Below, one piece after another: positions 22,340-34,535 of a stretch of 64,000 nucleotides of DNA (positions are counted from its first letter, which is position 1; every line of letters starts with the position of its first letter). This DNA comes from Mytilinidion resinicola (Eukaryota > Ascomycota > Dothideomycetes > Mytilinidiales > Mytilinidiaceae): assembly GCF_010093595.1 (NCBI RefSeq), contig NW_022985445.1, positions 1,821,080-1,885,079 of the forward strand. Direction: 5' to 3'. The position numbers were made by a program, and so were the translations under genes. The notes beneath the pieces are model-generated. The model had not been told where the DNA came from. It searched no databases and saw nothing but the letters and a program-made list of their open reading frames with translations.

Positions 22340-23000
22340 CCTTGGTGTAGTCATTAAAGTTAACAAAAGTGACGAATCTAACCGCATGATAGCTTATATC
22401 AGAGACCCGCCGTACACGTTCCGTACCCTATGCGTATTCCCAAATCTAACGCAATCGCGAGCCCCGATATCAGGTAGCTTTAATAGCTTCCAGGATAACC
22501 GACCAACAACTTGTGAAGCATTTCCGTGAACGTCAAGGGTCCATTTGTGAAAGAGTAACGAATCTAACCGTGTGAACTTTTTTTTCGTAGAAGCGCCGTG
22601 CACGCGGTGTAGCCTCTCGGTGGTTCGAACTTGTCCCTGGACCTAGGGCTTCAAATTGGGCGACATCTAGGAAGTGAATGTGGAGTGATGAAGAATACGT
22701 GGAATGAGTTTGTGGACGCTAGCGGCGCTTTTGTAAAAAGAAGTAACGGATTGAACCGCACGAAGATTTTTTAGCAGAGACGACGTGCACACAGCGTGAG
22801 CTACGATTGGATGTGCGTCATCTCCAATCCGCTGCCTTGAAATATGGGCCAGAATCGGAAGGGCAATTCTAAGACTGTGATGAAAAGGTGAAGTCACTCA
22901 GTGGACGATAGGGGGAAAAGTGTTGGAAGAAGTAACGAAATCAACCGCGTGATAGGAAATTACGTAGACACCAGGTAGACGCGGCGTGCACAATGGGTAT
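22340..23000. repeat. Degenerate tandem repeat, about four units of ~187 bp
   Basis: The block AGTAACGAATCTAACCGCGTGA, or close variants, recurs near 22368, 22557, 22743 and 22928, each followed 30-50 bp later by a CGTAGA..CGNCGTGCAC block. Spacing is about 185-190 bp. The first ~70 bp of each unit is conserved; the rest has diverged. No coding sequence is evident. Confidence 0.75.
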
Positions 23001-23094
23001 TCGTGTTTTGACCGTAGCTCAAGGCGTTTATATTGGACAGTGGCTAGAGTCGGCCTGATTCTCTTGTTGCCAGCTCAGAAGGACCTCAAAGTCT

Positions 23095-24307
23095 TCATAC
23101 CATCTCCAGCCCCGATTCCTTCTCCTTCTTGATTTGTTCCAGATCCACGATGATGATGCCTTTACCTTTCATCTTACCACTCTCCGCCAACTCGAATAGT
23201 TTCGGCAATTCTTTCAGTCCAGTAAACGCGTTCGTGTTGGCGGAAATCTTATGCTTGCCAACCAACTCGAGCATATCGCGCGCCTCCTGCACAGAGCAGA
23301 TAAGGGAGCCTTTTACTCTGATATCCCGGAAAACCAATTCTTGAAAGGGAATCGAGAACTCGGTAGGCTATTCGAATGGTTAGCATACTCCATAGGGCCA
23401 TAGTAAACCTCAACTCACCTGGGCGATCTGAATGACCGTCCCATGCATCCTCGTAATCGCACAACTCAATGCTGCCGCCCCCTTCGCATCACTCAAAACC
23501 ACGGTCGCCCCCACTCCCTCACTCCCCGTAATCTTCTTCACCTCCTCAACAACCTTCTCATTCCCAATCCTAGCATCCACCACCGCATCCACGCCCGCCT
23601 TCTTCGTAAGCTCAATCCCCACATCCCTCGCCTCAATCCCCACAGTCTTCACACCCAGCGCTTTCGCAAACTGAACCGCCAAATGCCCCAGTCCACCACC
23701 ACTCCCCACAATCCCAATCCACTCCCCCGGCTTCAGCTCCGCTTTCGCCTGCAGAATCCCACGATACGCCGTACACCCCGCACACGCCAGCGGCGCCGCC
23801 GTCTCAAAGCTCAGATTATCCGGCAACTTCACCGCCGTGCGCGCATCTACCCGCACATACTCAGCGAAGTTCCCGTCTCGCGTGATGCCCAGGTGGCCGC
23901 CGTGCTGCGTGCAGTACTGGGAGTAGTTCTCGGGCCCTTTGCAGTCGACGCATTGGCCGCAGAGGGAGTAGAGCAGGTTGCACATGATGCGGTCGCCGGG
24001 CGCGAAGTCTTTGACGGCAGAGCCGACGGCGGCGACGGTGCCGCTGCCTTCGTGGGAGCCGGTGGTGGGGAGGGGCGAGTTCATTATGCCTTCGAGGGCC
24101 ATGAAGTCGGTGTGGCAGAGGGAGGCGACAGCGGTGCGGATGAGGAGGTCGTGGGGGGCGAGGGAGGAGGGGACGGGGATGGTGTTGAGTTTGTAGGGTT
24201 TGTGGAACTTGGGGGTGTTTAGTGGATGTGCTCGTCGAGGAAGATTGAATGCATACTTCTACTATTTGGGCTGCGAGCATGGTTTCTGGGATGTTCTGGG
24301 GGGCCAT
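23095..24307 (-). CDS. Zinc-dependent alcohol dehydrogenase (MDR family)
   Basis: Exons 24257-24307, 23419-24207 and 23095-23367 give 370 residues. It oxidises primary or secondary alcohols, or reduces aldehydes, with NAD(P). Catalytic-zinc ligands are the Cys of SLCHTDFMALEG, the His of GSHEGSG (a Ser replaces the usual G in GHEG) and the Cys in PLACAGCTAYRG. The four structural-zinc cysteines lie in CGQCVDCKGPENYSQYC. The dinucleotide loop is GIVGSGGGLGHLAVQFAKALG. It resembles yeast ADH1-type cytosolic tetramers. No clear signal of inducible control. Divergent from the FAR-17a gene. Confidence 0.93.
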
Positions 24308-24893
24308 TGTGCCGTCTGAGGTTATGATGACCTAGATAGGCCTTGGTGTCTAAAACTTAGGAAGAGCTACAAAGGTATGAGGAGAGTAGTGTGGTATTTA
24401 AGTAGGGGTTGAGACTAGGGCAGAGTAACATTGCGGAGTACCGGAGTCTAGCTTCACAGCTTCATGGTTTAAATCTAAGCTCACGCAGACGTCATGCAAA
24501 AGCTAATTGGTTCCACTTTCTTTGATGGCGAGAGATGCATCGATGACGGAGATAGAATGGAAATAAGGAGATAAATCCAGAGTACTCATTTCCACCATGA
24601 GATATTACCTAACGGAGAAACTCTCTTGAGATACATTAGAAGGCATCCATGAAGCAATTGCATTGATTCTACAAAAGTTCATTGACGATGTCTCTTAAGG
24701 GTCTTGAGATGTCGTCGGAGTTACCTAAGCTGAGGTCAGTAGTAGGCCTTGACCAATCAAACGAGACACAGGGCCAGCATGGACCCACGTGCAACGTCTC
24801 ACGCTCCTCGGCCCAAATTTCTTCAACATCTCCCGTATACATTTTAGTCTTGCCTTTCCTTCTAGGTATTGAAGCGTTCCAAGCGTCATCAAA
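24308..24893. other. Divergent promoter region
   Basis: 586 bp between the alcohol dehydrogenase and FAR-17a/AIG1 genes. A TATTTAAGTA element lies near 24398, about 90 bp upstream of the dehydrogenase start. A minus-strand open frame at 24669-24986 is considered spurious because it runs into exon 1 of the FAR-17a gene. Confidence 0.5.
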
Positions 24894-25973
24894 ATGAGTA
24901 CCACCAAGATCTCTCAGGAGCTGAGCCGGAAGCATCCGCTCCAACGACTCGAGTCTCCTTCTACGGGCATATCTGCATTGATTCATGTATGCCGACTGCT
25001 CGATATCTTTAGTGTACGGGAAGGACCTTCCATGCTGATGAGATCTAGGTCGTTGGACTTGCCAGTTTCTCTTATTCGTACAAATAGTGAGTATTTAGTG
25101 TATAGATATTGTGCGAAGCTCTGCTGATGTCATGTGTAGTCTTTTCGACTTTCCAAATTTTATGTAGGTGTTCTCAATTGCACATTTCATATAAAAATAC
25201 GCCTTGTAGCAAAAAAAGGGGAGGTCATCAGAAAGATCAGCTCCCTACATAGAGACTCCCGACCACTTTAACCATCAAGATCTTTCTCCTACTTTTTTCG
25301 GCCCCATCCCACTTCCTCCCACCCTCCCCACCCCTCTTAAACCCTCCCTAACACCCCCCAGCTCCGAATCCTACGGCTGGCACTTCCAATTCCTCACCAT
25401 CATCGGCCTCACCGTCGCCACCACCTCCTTCATCTTCGGCCTCCTCGCCGACCTCACCTCCTCCCGCCGCCTCTTCTCCGTCAAAAACACCCTCGCCGCC
25501 ACCGCCGCCCCCCTGGAAGTGCTAATCAGCATCCTCTACTGGACGCTGCGCTTCGTATGCCCCTTTCCCATTTCCTCTTCTCACCCATCCACCCACTAAC
25601 GACCCCCCAGACCGACCCCTCCCTCGTAATGCCCGACTGGGCTCCCCCCCTGACCCTCCCCGCCGACATCAGTTTCCACGCCCTCCCCTCCCTCCTCCTG
25701 GTCCTCGACCTCCTCCTCCTCTCGCCACCCCGCACGGTCGGGCTCTCCACTCTCCTCACCAGCACGTTCCTCGCCTTCGCGTACTGGTTCTGGGTCGAGC
25801 TGTGCTACTCGCACAACGGGTTCTACCCGTACCCGCTGTTCGACGCGCTGAGCACGCCGCAGCGGGTGGGGCTGTTTGCGTTCAGCGGGGCGCTGATGGC
25901 GGCGAGTGCGGTGGGGTTGGGGGCGGTTTATGGGTGGGTGAATGGGGTGGAGGGAGGGAAGAGGGCCACGTGA
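24894..25973 (+). CDS. FAR-17a/AIG1-like multi-span membrane protein
   Basis: Exons 24894-24986, 25049-25086, 25362-25554 and 25611-25973 give 228 residues. The N-terminus (MSTTKISQELSRKHPLQRL) and, after splicing, ISALIHVVGLASFSYSYKYS then ESYGWHFQFLTIIGLTVATT match the fungal members of this family. About six hydrophobic helices follow; the C-terminal part includes WFWVELCYSHNGFYPYPLF. Animal relatives (AIG1, ADTRP) hydrolyse lipid esters with a membrane-embedded Thr/His pair; the same activity here is inference. A 38-bp exon and a 275-bp intron, long for this window, make gene calling error-prone. Confidence 0.85.
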
Positions 25974-26799
25974 TTGATTCGCGGTTGGTGATGGCGCGTG
26001 ATCTCGGTTAAATCCGGTCGTTCGTTGGGCGATTGAGTCCGAGATCGGGAGGGGGCCGATAGGTTTGTTGGGAAGCACGTAGGGATCGGGGTGGTTTGGC
26101 GGTCAAGCGAGCATTTCTACCGTCGCGGGTGGAGGAGGTCAGGAGGGTAGTCGTGGGCTGAAAAAGGTGAGGGGGGGCCGGAAGTGGCCCCGAGATCCCC
26201 CAGCGCCCTGAGGATGGAATGCCAGAGGTAGAGCAGAGGTAGCGCCGAGAAAGCGAGAGAGATTCAGAGGTAATATAGATGGGTATCATATTCCACGTAG
26301 CTGAGTCTATATCGCACAACTCCACAAAGCGAACGCTTCAAAAAATCAAGTAGGTATCTTCGGAAATCGTAACAAACAAGCAATTCCCATTCTGTTCTAC
26401 AAGTATCATCGCGATGGCCCTGCCTTCCACGCAACGATGCTCGGAAAACAATGGTATTACACACAGGACCCACTTCCATTACAGAGAACACATTACCGCT
26501 CCCATCCCCAGTACGGTACGTTCATAATAGCATAGCTGATGTTGAGGAAAGGTAGTAACCGATGACAGAAATGATGGGTAGACAGAACACCACTCCATCA
26601 GAGCCCTACCATAAGCGCGTATATCATGATTCCAAAAGACGTGGAGCGATTCAACAGCTTTAGCGACAGACGGAAAAGGAAAACGCAACAATTCAACTGC
26701 TGTAGCGACTGACAAAAAAGCAAAGCCATTCAAACTGTTGAAACGACCGAGAAGAAACGCAAAATAGAGTAAGTCGAATAGACGTGGCCAGCAATGGGT
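25974..26799. other. Convergent intergenic region with short imperfect repeats
   Basis: Between the FAR-17a stop and the stop of the (-) zinc-finger-like gene. A ~40-bp imperfect repeat (ATTCAACAGCTTTAGCGACAGAC, ATTCAACTGCTGTAGCGACTGAC, ATTCAAACTGTTGAAACGACCGA) occurs three times at about 26645-26765. No gene supported. Confidence 0.5.
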
Positions 26800-28277
26800 C
26801 TAATGCGGACACGGGGATGGCGGGGCCGTTAAGGTCCGCTCGTCGTCGACTTCTTCGTCCTGTGGGTGGTAGGCGTTGAAGTAGTTGCTCATTTGGTTGC
26901 TGTTGTAGAACAAGCCTTGCGGATCGTGTCCGGAAGGGGCGTGGTGGAAGTGAGGTTGAGGGAATGGAAGGCCGCCACCATAGAACGCCGGTTGGTGATG
27001 TAGTGTGTCCACGTTTTCCTTGTTGTCGTACTGGAAAGCATTGGCAAGCGGCTTGAACGAGAAGGCAGGAGATGGTGCTGGTGGTGTGTAGTGGAACTCG
27101 GAGGTGAGGTAGTTGAACCCCGCTGGGTGTGCGAAGGTTACCTCCTGATCATGGAAGACGTCGAACCCGCTTTTCTTCTTCTGGCCAAAGTCGCCGTACT
27201 CAAAGTCAAGATGTGAGCTTGCACCATCGTAGTTGTTGCGAATGGCGCCTGGAAATGTGCCTTGGCGAGTATGCTGCCGAGTGCGTCGAGGACGGTTGGT
27301 GTCCATTTCAGCGAGAACCGGGCGGGGAATGAAGGTCCGCTTTGGAGAGTCCTCAAGCTTGATGGGACTACTCTCTTCGAAGCTTGAGCCAGAGATTCTT
27401 CGTTGCTTCTTGAAGGTACCTTGGGGTGTGAAGATGATTTCCGTAGGCTCAACCTCCTTGGAGTTGATCTCAAGTTGCTCCAGCACAGAGCTGTCCTTCT
27501 TCTGGTTTCTCTTCCGTCTCATCTCTGGGGTGGCGGAGTCAAAGATGTCCATACCTGGCCAATACACACCCTTCAGCTTTGTGCACTCGCTGATCGTGCT
27601 CTCCTCTGTGGTGACGGTTGTGGTATCATCATCCACGATAGCAGACTCGTTAAGCCCATAGTAGTAGGCACGTCGGCCAACAGGCTCTGAGATGCTGTCA
27701 TCATCGTCGTAGTCAGGGCTTGCATAGCGTCGGGATAGCGAGCGGGACGGCGGCCAGAGTTGCATTCGGGGAGCGAATGACCGGTGACGGCTAGCCTGGT
27801 CGAGCATGGGAGGAGGAGTGGGGGTGTGATCTTCAATCTTGATGGTATTCTCGGACAGGCGAGGGTCGAGGGAATTGAGTCCAGAGCGTGGCCGATTCGA
27901 GCGCTGTGGTGCAGCTGGAGCGGTCGACGTAGAGGTAGACGAGGCTCGATCTGCAGCAACGGGAACGCAGTCAGGCATCAGGCCACCCTAAAGGCAAAGA
28001 GGGACTTACTAGATGGGCGGGCTCGGGTGCGTTTCTTATCCTTCTGGCTCATGCGGTCTGACATGAGGTGCTCGACGTTCCACTCTGAGTACCACCGGTC
28101 GTAGGCCTCAATCAGGCGGCGAGACGCGTCTTCGGAGCTGGAACGGACCTTGACTTTGTAGTAGTGAGAGAGATGGCCTTTGCTGGCTATGTGGGTGAGG
28201 AGGTGCGAGACATCGCTGAAGTTTGGTTTCTTCGGGCAGATATTGCAGTGTAAGGGAATGGTGCCGGCGACAGGCAT
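26800..28277 (-). CDS. Disordered protein with N-terminal C2H2/BED-like finger
   Basis: Exons 28010-28277 and 26800-27950 give 472 residues from MPVAGTIPLHCNICP; an upstream in-frame ATG at 28340 would add 21 residues. The N-terminus has C-x2-C and spaced histidines (CNICPKKPNFSDVSHLLTHI, then KGHLSHYY), a single-finger pattern suited to nucleic-acid or protein binding. The remaining protein is mostly disordered, rich in Ser, Pro and charged residues, with several short basic motifs (RPRSGLNSLDPRLSENTIK). Probably nuclear. No named orthologue is recognised; the 59-bp intron is supported by good borders and by frame. Confidence 0.75.
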
Positions 28278-29175
28278 GCTGGCGAGGCAATTGGGAGTGG
28301 GATATGGAGGTAGTGGGCAAGCAAGATCAGAGCGGTGCAAAGGAGAGTGCTTGTGTGCAGAGAGAGTGTATGGTGGAGAAAGGAGCGGGCTGGTTGTTGT
28401 CGAGAAGGAAGAAAGACGGAGGCTCGGAGCGAGAAGTGATGAGGGGCACTCCAGGGTGGATGGCTACTGACGCTGCATTGGGCTTGTTTGTGTGAAAGTG
28501 AAGAAGGAAGAACAGGTCAGCGAGGAAAGATTGATTATGTAGCCATCGAGGGGAGTGGGCACGCCACGTGTGGACGCAACCGTGACCGCTCAACGGCTTC
28601 GCTCTGTCCCGGCTTTGTATCCCGCGTCTCATGAGCAGGAGACGGGAGGTATTAGATAGCGGGAGGGCTTCTAGCTCTAATCTACAGCGACATCGGCCGG
28701 CGAGGCTGGAGTCGCGGTCTACAGTCCCAGATCATCCATCATCCATTTGTGTAACTATCGGCAAGACGGCCTAGTTGGGCGGATACCTTCAGTCCGTGAT
28801 ACCGGAAGTCGCCCCGAAGCACGCGTTGGGTAGTCTCCAGCATCGTCTCATTATGGCGTCTCTGCACCGTTTAAAGCACGCTGGAGCACTATGGACAGCG
28901 GCGAGCATTCAATGTCCATACGCCTAAGCTGTGGGTTTGGTCTACGTGCGCGAGCATGTTCCACCTCGGCTAGATTGCTAAGACGCCATTAAAGCACGTT
29001 CAGCGCTGGCAAAGACGTGTACACAGACTTCTGAAGAGACACTGGACAGTCCTCTAAATAGTCCCTATTTCACTTCCCCACCAGACGTTGCGTTATCGAC
29101 AACGGCATACAGCTGCACCAGCATCAGCGCGACTTCAGGGGTCTACTTTCTCCGTGCTTCAACGACGATGACTTA
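28278..29175. other. Intergenic region
   Basis: About 0.9 kb. The left part is probably promoter and leader of the (-) zinc-finger-like gene; the right end is the 3' flank of BET2. Short frames only. Confidence 0.5.
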
Positions 29176-30345
29176 CTAGATGGGATCTATCTCGGCCAGG
29201 CCTGGAAACTTGAGGAGGCTCAACCCGGCGATTCCAAAGTGGGTATGGAACACATCAACCATGTCCCCGGGTCTATCCGCCAGCCCGCCCAGTTCAGGGT
29301 CCTGCAACAGTTAGGCGGAGTTTGGTATCTGGTCAGTTGATCACCTACCTGAGTGCTCAGGATGAAGGCGGTCAGTTTGCCTTGGTCAATCCAGTGAAGT
29401 CTGTCAATCATGGCAAGGCTGCTAGCAACCCACCAGCTGTAGCATACATCTTCTTTCTTCTCCGGCCTACCGTTCAGCCCGCCATTCTTCAGCTGCCTCT
29501 CGCTCAGCCATCCCCCCAGCTTGTCTCGATCTACCAGATCAAGGCGGCCGGCGATGGACAGAGCACCGATACAGGTGAAAATTTGGCCGGCATGAGACTC
29601 AGCACCAGGACCCGTGCCATAGCCGCCGTCAAAGTTAGCGCAGGCTTGCACATGTTCAACGGCCTTGTCTACATCAACCAGGTCCATGTGACCCAGGAGA
29701 GACAAGGCGTTGAGAGCACCGTAGAGGAAGCGCGTGTCGTACTCGGCCCATTCGTCGCCGGCAAAAGTGCCAGTATCGGGGTTCTGCAAGTCGGCAATGA
29801 CTGCAGTGGTCAGCAACACTAAAGGGCGATCAACGGGCGGCTCTTACATTGCGCAATCTTCCGCCTGCCACCCTCGACACGCGCTTCCAGGTCGCCAAAG
29901 GCATCCAGCGTGGCGAGGATTTGGACGGCGCTCACCGTGTAGAGCATGTGCGCGTCGTGGCCTGGGGCGGCCCCGAAGCCACCGCTGTCATGCAGGCACG
30001 ACAGGACAAAGTCGACGACTTCGTTGCGCGGGAGGGCGTCGGGATGGCCGAGGAGGTGCAGGGCCGTCAAGCCCCAATACAGGCCGTTGAGCCGCAGGTG
30101 CTCCGTCAGCCAGTACTCCAGCTCGTCTTTGCGCTGTCGCCAGGTCAGCCACAAGCCTCAGGGCGCGGACAGCAGCTGCGTAGGGCGTGAAAAGAACAGC
30201 TGCGGGAGGCGTGGGTAAGAGCAGTGCTGTGTACCTTGTCGAGGCTCTGAATATAGCGGACGTGCTTGTCGACGAAGAGCTGCAGCTCCTGGGGCAATGC
30301 ACTGTCGGAGCCGCCCCCACGGCCGGGGCCAGAGACGAGCGACAT
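29176..30345 (-). CDS. BET2: Rab geranylgeranyltransferase (type II) beta subunit
   Basis: Exons 30235-30345, 29848-30133, 29349-29800 and 29176-29301 give 324 residues. With the alpha subunit and Rab escort protein it attaches geranylgeranyl groups to C-terminal cysteines of Rab GTPases, so it underlies vesicle traffic. The (alpha/alpha)6 prenyltransferase repeats are visible: [80 protein letters not shown]. Zinc ligands are expected in EYDTRF (Asp), in DVCYSWW (Cys) and in [11 protein letters not shown] (His). Length is normal for the family. Splicing restores [14 protein letters not shown] and [16 protein letters not shown]. Confidence 0.93.
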
Positions 30346-32160
30346 TTAGAATATGTTGGAAGCGGGCGTTGGTGGTGGTGCATAGACGCCTGGAGATTTG
30401 AGGTTTTGTAGCCTAGCAGAACGATGGACGCGCGGGCCTTCGGCGGGCGTGAGAGGAGCTGCGCAAGGCTGACTATGCGTCTGTTGGCGGCCAGAAATAC
30501 ATACGGAGCAGGAGTAGCCCCGGTGACGTTGGATGCGGAAAATAGGGGAAATCCGGGGCACAGAGCAGTCGCACAGCACGACCAGTGGCTTTGCGGCAGC
30601 CCTAACGGATTCCACGGTCGGAGGCACAGTGAAGGAGGGAAGAAACGGGCAGGAGGGCCCCGTCAGTGCCTAGCGGGCGGCAGAATAGCGACGGCCAAGC
30701 GCTGGCACGAAGCCCCAGGGTCGAGTGAATAGGTACAGGGACCATGCTCAACGGTCTGGCAGCAAGATCCCCCTAAGCCTGCCCCATCCTGCGCTCGAGA
30801 GTCTTCCACACCGCGAGACCCTCTCCCCGCATTCTTCACCCAGCAATTCACCCTGTCCTCGCAGCCTCTCGTCCCGTCCCTGCCCAGCACAGCAACCGCC
30901 CTGAGTCCCCAAACGAGCCGCACGCCCACGACGCCTCCGGGATCCCGGCCGCCCATCATTCAGTCTATTGCCGCCGCACTGCACATGTCCTGCACCAGCA
31001 GTATGGGCTCGCGCTGACCCTGAACGGGCCCCGCTGCACACTCCCAGCACTCCCACTCCGCTGTGCCTGACAGCCTCCGTCTTCCCTCCCACAGGCCTCA
31101 ACTCCGGGCGCCCGCCAGGAGACGCATCGCCATATCGCCATCCTTCACCGCCATATATCCCACCCGAGCACGAGCAGCCCGGGACTTCGTTGCAGTTACA
31201 GGGGCTTGGTCTCAGCATTGCACCCACTGCTGTGGGCGGGAGCCGCCTTTGTCCCCCGACCGAAACCAGGCGGGTCTCTGTTGTCCAAGAAGCGCTGGTA
31301 TGTTTCTTTCTGTGCAGAAAAAGCTTGCCTTTCCTCTTTGTTCCAGCCCGGCCTCGGTGCGAGACGACATGCGGTGCCACAGCACCTGGCATCTGCATAG
31401 ATCCTTTCATGCCAGGCAACGAAGCTGATTGATCCGTAGAAGCCACCTACCCATTGAGCACTCCGCCATCCCCAAGAATCCCAGTCCCAAGCCCCTCTCG
31501 CCCGTGAAGGCGCCGAACTCACGAAATCCTGCGGAGAGTGCCGTCGTACACGCTCCCGTGTTCAAATCGCGGCGGGTTCCTGCGTTTCTGCAACACTCCC
31601 TTCTGCGCTTGGGGATACAGGCTCCTTTGCGTGCCATATACGTTGTTGGACTACCACGGAATACGACGGGAAAGCTCTATTCCAGCAGGGTTGCCACGGT
31701 TTGTGCCACCATGACCTTAGGCCTTCCCCAAGCCCAACCGTGCCTGACCGACATTCCCATGAACCGCTGCTGATCAGAATGTCCACACAGAGTCCTCGAG
31801 TCGCCCGGAGCTTCGATAGATACTGGCTTGACGACTGTCCGCTGCATTTGCAACCCTCAGTAGTATTCTCAGCGGCTCGACCGCCGCCGCGGCGATCTGG
31901 CTACTTTCTTGGGAACACCTTTGCTCTTTACGGCCGGCCCCCTCCGTTGCTGAATACACGCTCCCAGGTATGTACGTTTGGTTCTAGCCTCTTTGGCGTC
32001 GTTGAGAATATGGTGAAATTGGTCAAGGTAGGGTGATGGTGTGTTGTGGTGGTCTTAAAGATGATACTGGTCCTGGGTGAATGGTAGTCTGAACAATGTG
32101 GCTGACTCTGCTCACCAGACTTTTGATACTTGGGAACGGCCGCAAAGAACAATCCGCAAG
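30346..32160. other. Divergent intergenic region, 1.8 kb
   Basis: Between BET2 (-) and the RhoGAP gene (+). Several open frames overlap on both strands at 30.7-31.5 kb, but they mirror each other, lack motifs and have no splice support, so I treat them as chance frames in GC-rich DNA. Long 5' leader and promoter sequence for the RhoGAP gene is likely. Confidence 0.45.
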
Positions 32161-34535
32161 ATGCCGAAATCATCATCCCTTTCCATAACGACGTTGCCTG
32201 CCAGGACGAACAAACACAAAGAGGGGAAACTTGCCCAAGCGCTGAGCCCACGGAGTCCCCAATCGCCTCCGCTATCAGGGTCCAGGTATGACGCCGACGC
32301 GCTCAACAGCGACGCGCTTCATGAGCCGGATCAATCGACGCCGATAGCTCCGTTCAGGCCGCCAGATTCGCCAACTTCACCTCGACACCGCAAAGAGACC
32401 TCACGCACCTTCTTCGCCAACATCAAAGCGTCGAAATCATCGCCTCGCATCACGTCGTCGTCGTCGCCGCGCCTAGGAACTGCGGATGGTTCTTTGCGAC
32501 AAGTTACTGATTCTAAATCTTCAGCAAGCCAGGTCTACCCCTCGGGGCACACTCAGAGTTCGAGTCCGGAGCTCAGCAGTCGGTCGCAGGACAGCTCGAG
32601 TCAGCGGAACGGTGAGCTACCAATTCACCCTCATGAAGCTTCGGTTCTGACTGGCATAGGCGCATCATCCGCTGCGGACGGATCAGACGACCGTAGCAAT
32701 AGCGGGTCCATCAAGTCGACAAGCGTCCCGTACCTCAACGGCGAGATGGCGTTCGGCAAGCGTAGCAACAAAAAGGACGGTAGCGCCGACAAGAACGGTG
32801 ACGGCAACAAGAACAGTGACGTCAACAAGAACAGTAACGCCAACAAGAACAGCACCAACAAGAATAGCAGTAGCAAGAACAAGTTCGGAGGCATCTTGGG
32901 TCGTTCAAGGTCAATCAAAGTGGATGAGTCTAGCTCTCCACGCGAAGCACCACGCTCGAAACTCAAAGCTAACGTTCCTAGGCGCCTCGCTGAAACTAAC
33001 ACTACTGCATATGACGGTTCCGGAGACACCGGCAACGTGAGGACCGCGCCCTTGGAGGGCCAGAGATCATGGCGACAGAACATCAACATCGGCGGCATGC
33101 GCACTCACTCTGAAGATCGTCATAAGGGAGGTCACTCAGAAGACGCTCGAGCTACAAACGCCGGGGAACAGCATCTATCCTCGTCCTACAACGAACCGCG
33201 AGGTGGCTCCTTCATGACGGCCATCAAAACATCTTCAACCAAGGCTGCAGACGGATTCGGCAAGGGTGCCCGGGCTGTGTTTGATAAACTCCACCGGAGT
33301 GGTAGTAGCAACGAAAAGGATGCTCCTACCACTGAGTACGAGATCCATGTGATCAACCGACCATTGATCGAGCAGACCCTCATGACACGCATCTCCAAGC
33401 GTCTCGAGAACTCGAAGGACAAGACCGAGTTCTGGATGCCTGCTCTGCCATGGCGATGCATTGAGTGAGTAGACTTTCTATGTTCAATGAGCCAGCTCTA
33501 ACGTGTACATGTAGTTACCTCAACATGAAGGGCTGCGAGGAAGAGGGTTTGTACCGCGTTCCCGGCAGTGGCAGGGAAATCAAGTACTGGGAGCAGCGAT
33601 TTGACAAAGAGCTCGATATCAACCTCTTCGATGAGCCCGAGCTATACGATATCAACATCATCGGCTCGATGTTCAAGAACTGGCTCCGCAACATCCCGGA
33701 TGAGATATTCCCCAAAGCCATTCAGGCGAGAATCCAGCAGGAATGTCAGGGCGCCAAGAGCACACCCCAGATGCTCAAGGACGAGCTTTCGAAACTTCCG
33801 CCGTACCACTACTACCTCCTGTTCGCGATCACGTGCCATATATCCCTGCTCCATTCCTGTTCCGAGCAAAACAAGATGGATTACCGCAACCTCTGCATCT
33901 GCTTCCAGCCATGCATGAAGATCGAGGCTTTCTGCTTCCAGTTCCTGGTACTCGATTGGCGCAACTGTTGGCAGGGATGCTGGACGGAGAAAGAGTACTT
34001 AGCGGCGGAACTGAAGGCGCTCGAGAAGATCGAGGCCCGGTCGCACCCTTCATACTTGGACGTCGAGGCCCAGTCGCAGGCTTCCTCCTACGGTGTTCAG
34101 GCCCGCTCGCACCCTTCATCTTTGGACGTCGAGGCTCAGTCGCAGGCTTCCTCGTACGGTGCCCAGTCTCAGGCTTCTTCCTACGGTGCCCAGTCCCAGG
34201 CACAGCCGCAGGCTTCCTCGTACGGTACCCAGCCCCAGGCCCAGTCCAGGGCTCATGCTCCATCCTTCGGTGCTCGCACTACTAGCTTGACTGGTTCTAC
34301 GGCTGCGCCAAGCTTTGAGGATCGCTCGGGGGCCATGTCCTCTTCGGCTAGCAGCAAGCAATCCATGACGGGCATGCCGGACAGACGTCGCGGCACTCCG
34401 GTGGCTGCAAAGCGAAGTTTCGACGACGACGGTTCTACCCCCACCCAGGCCGGCTACACCCGTCTCGCCGCTCCGCACCACGACAGGTTGGAGATTCAGC
34501 CAACTTCTCCCTTCTCACTCGGCTTCCCTAAGTGA
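32161..34535 (+). CDS. Rho GTPase-activating protein (RhoGAP domain)
   Basis: Exons 32161-33464 and 33515-34535 give 774 residues from MPKSSSLSITTLPAR; an in-frame ATG at 32077 would add 28. The first ~430 residues are disordered, with NKN/NKNS repeats at 32800-32880. A RhoGAP domain follows across the splice: YLNMKGCEEEGLYRVPGSGR holds the arginine finger, then LFDEPELYDINIIGSMFKNW and LCICFQPC. It stimulates GTP hydrolysis on a Rho/Rac/Cdc42-type GTPase, hence cell polarity or actin control. The C-terminal tail has repeated QASSYGAQSQ-like units (34030-34270). Residues around FQPCMKIEAFCFQF stand where most family members have an NLA..F.P..L segment. Confidence 0.85.

Noticed and set aside
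24669..24986. Minus-strand 105-codon open frame
   Set aside because: It overlaps exon 1 of the FAR-17a/AIG1 gene on the other strand, has no recognisable motif and lies where the divergent promoter should be.
30748..31446. Long overlapping open frames on both strands (about 150-230 codons)
   Set aside because: They mirror each other in GC-rich DNA, are low in hydrophobic core residues and show no motif or splice partner.
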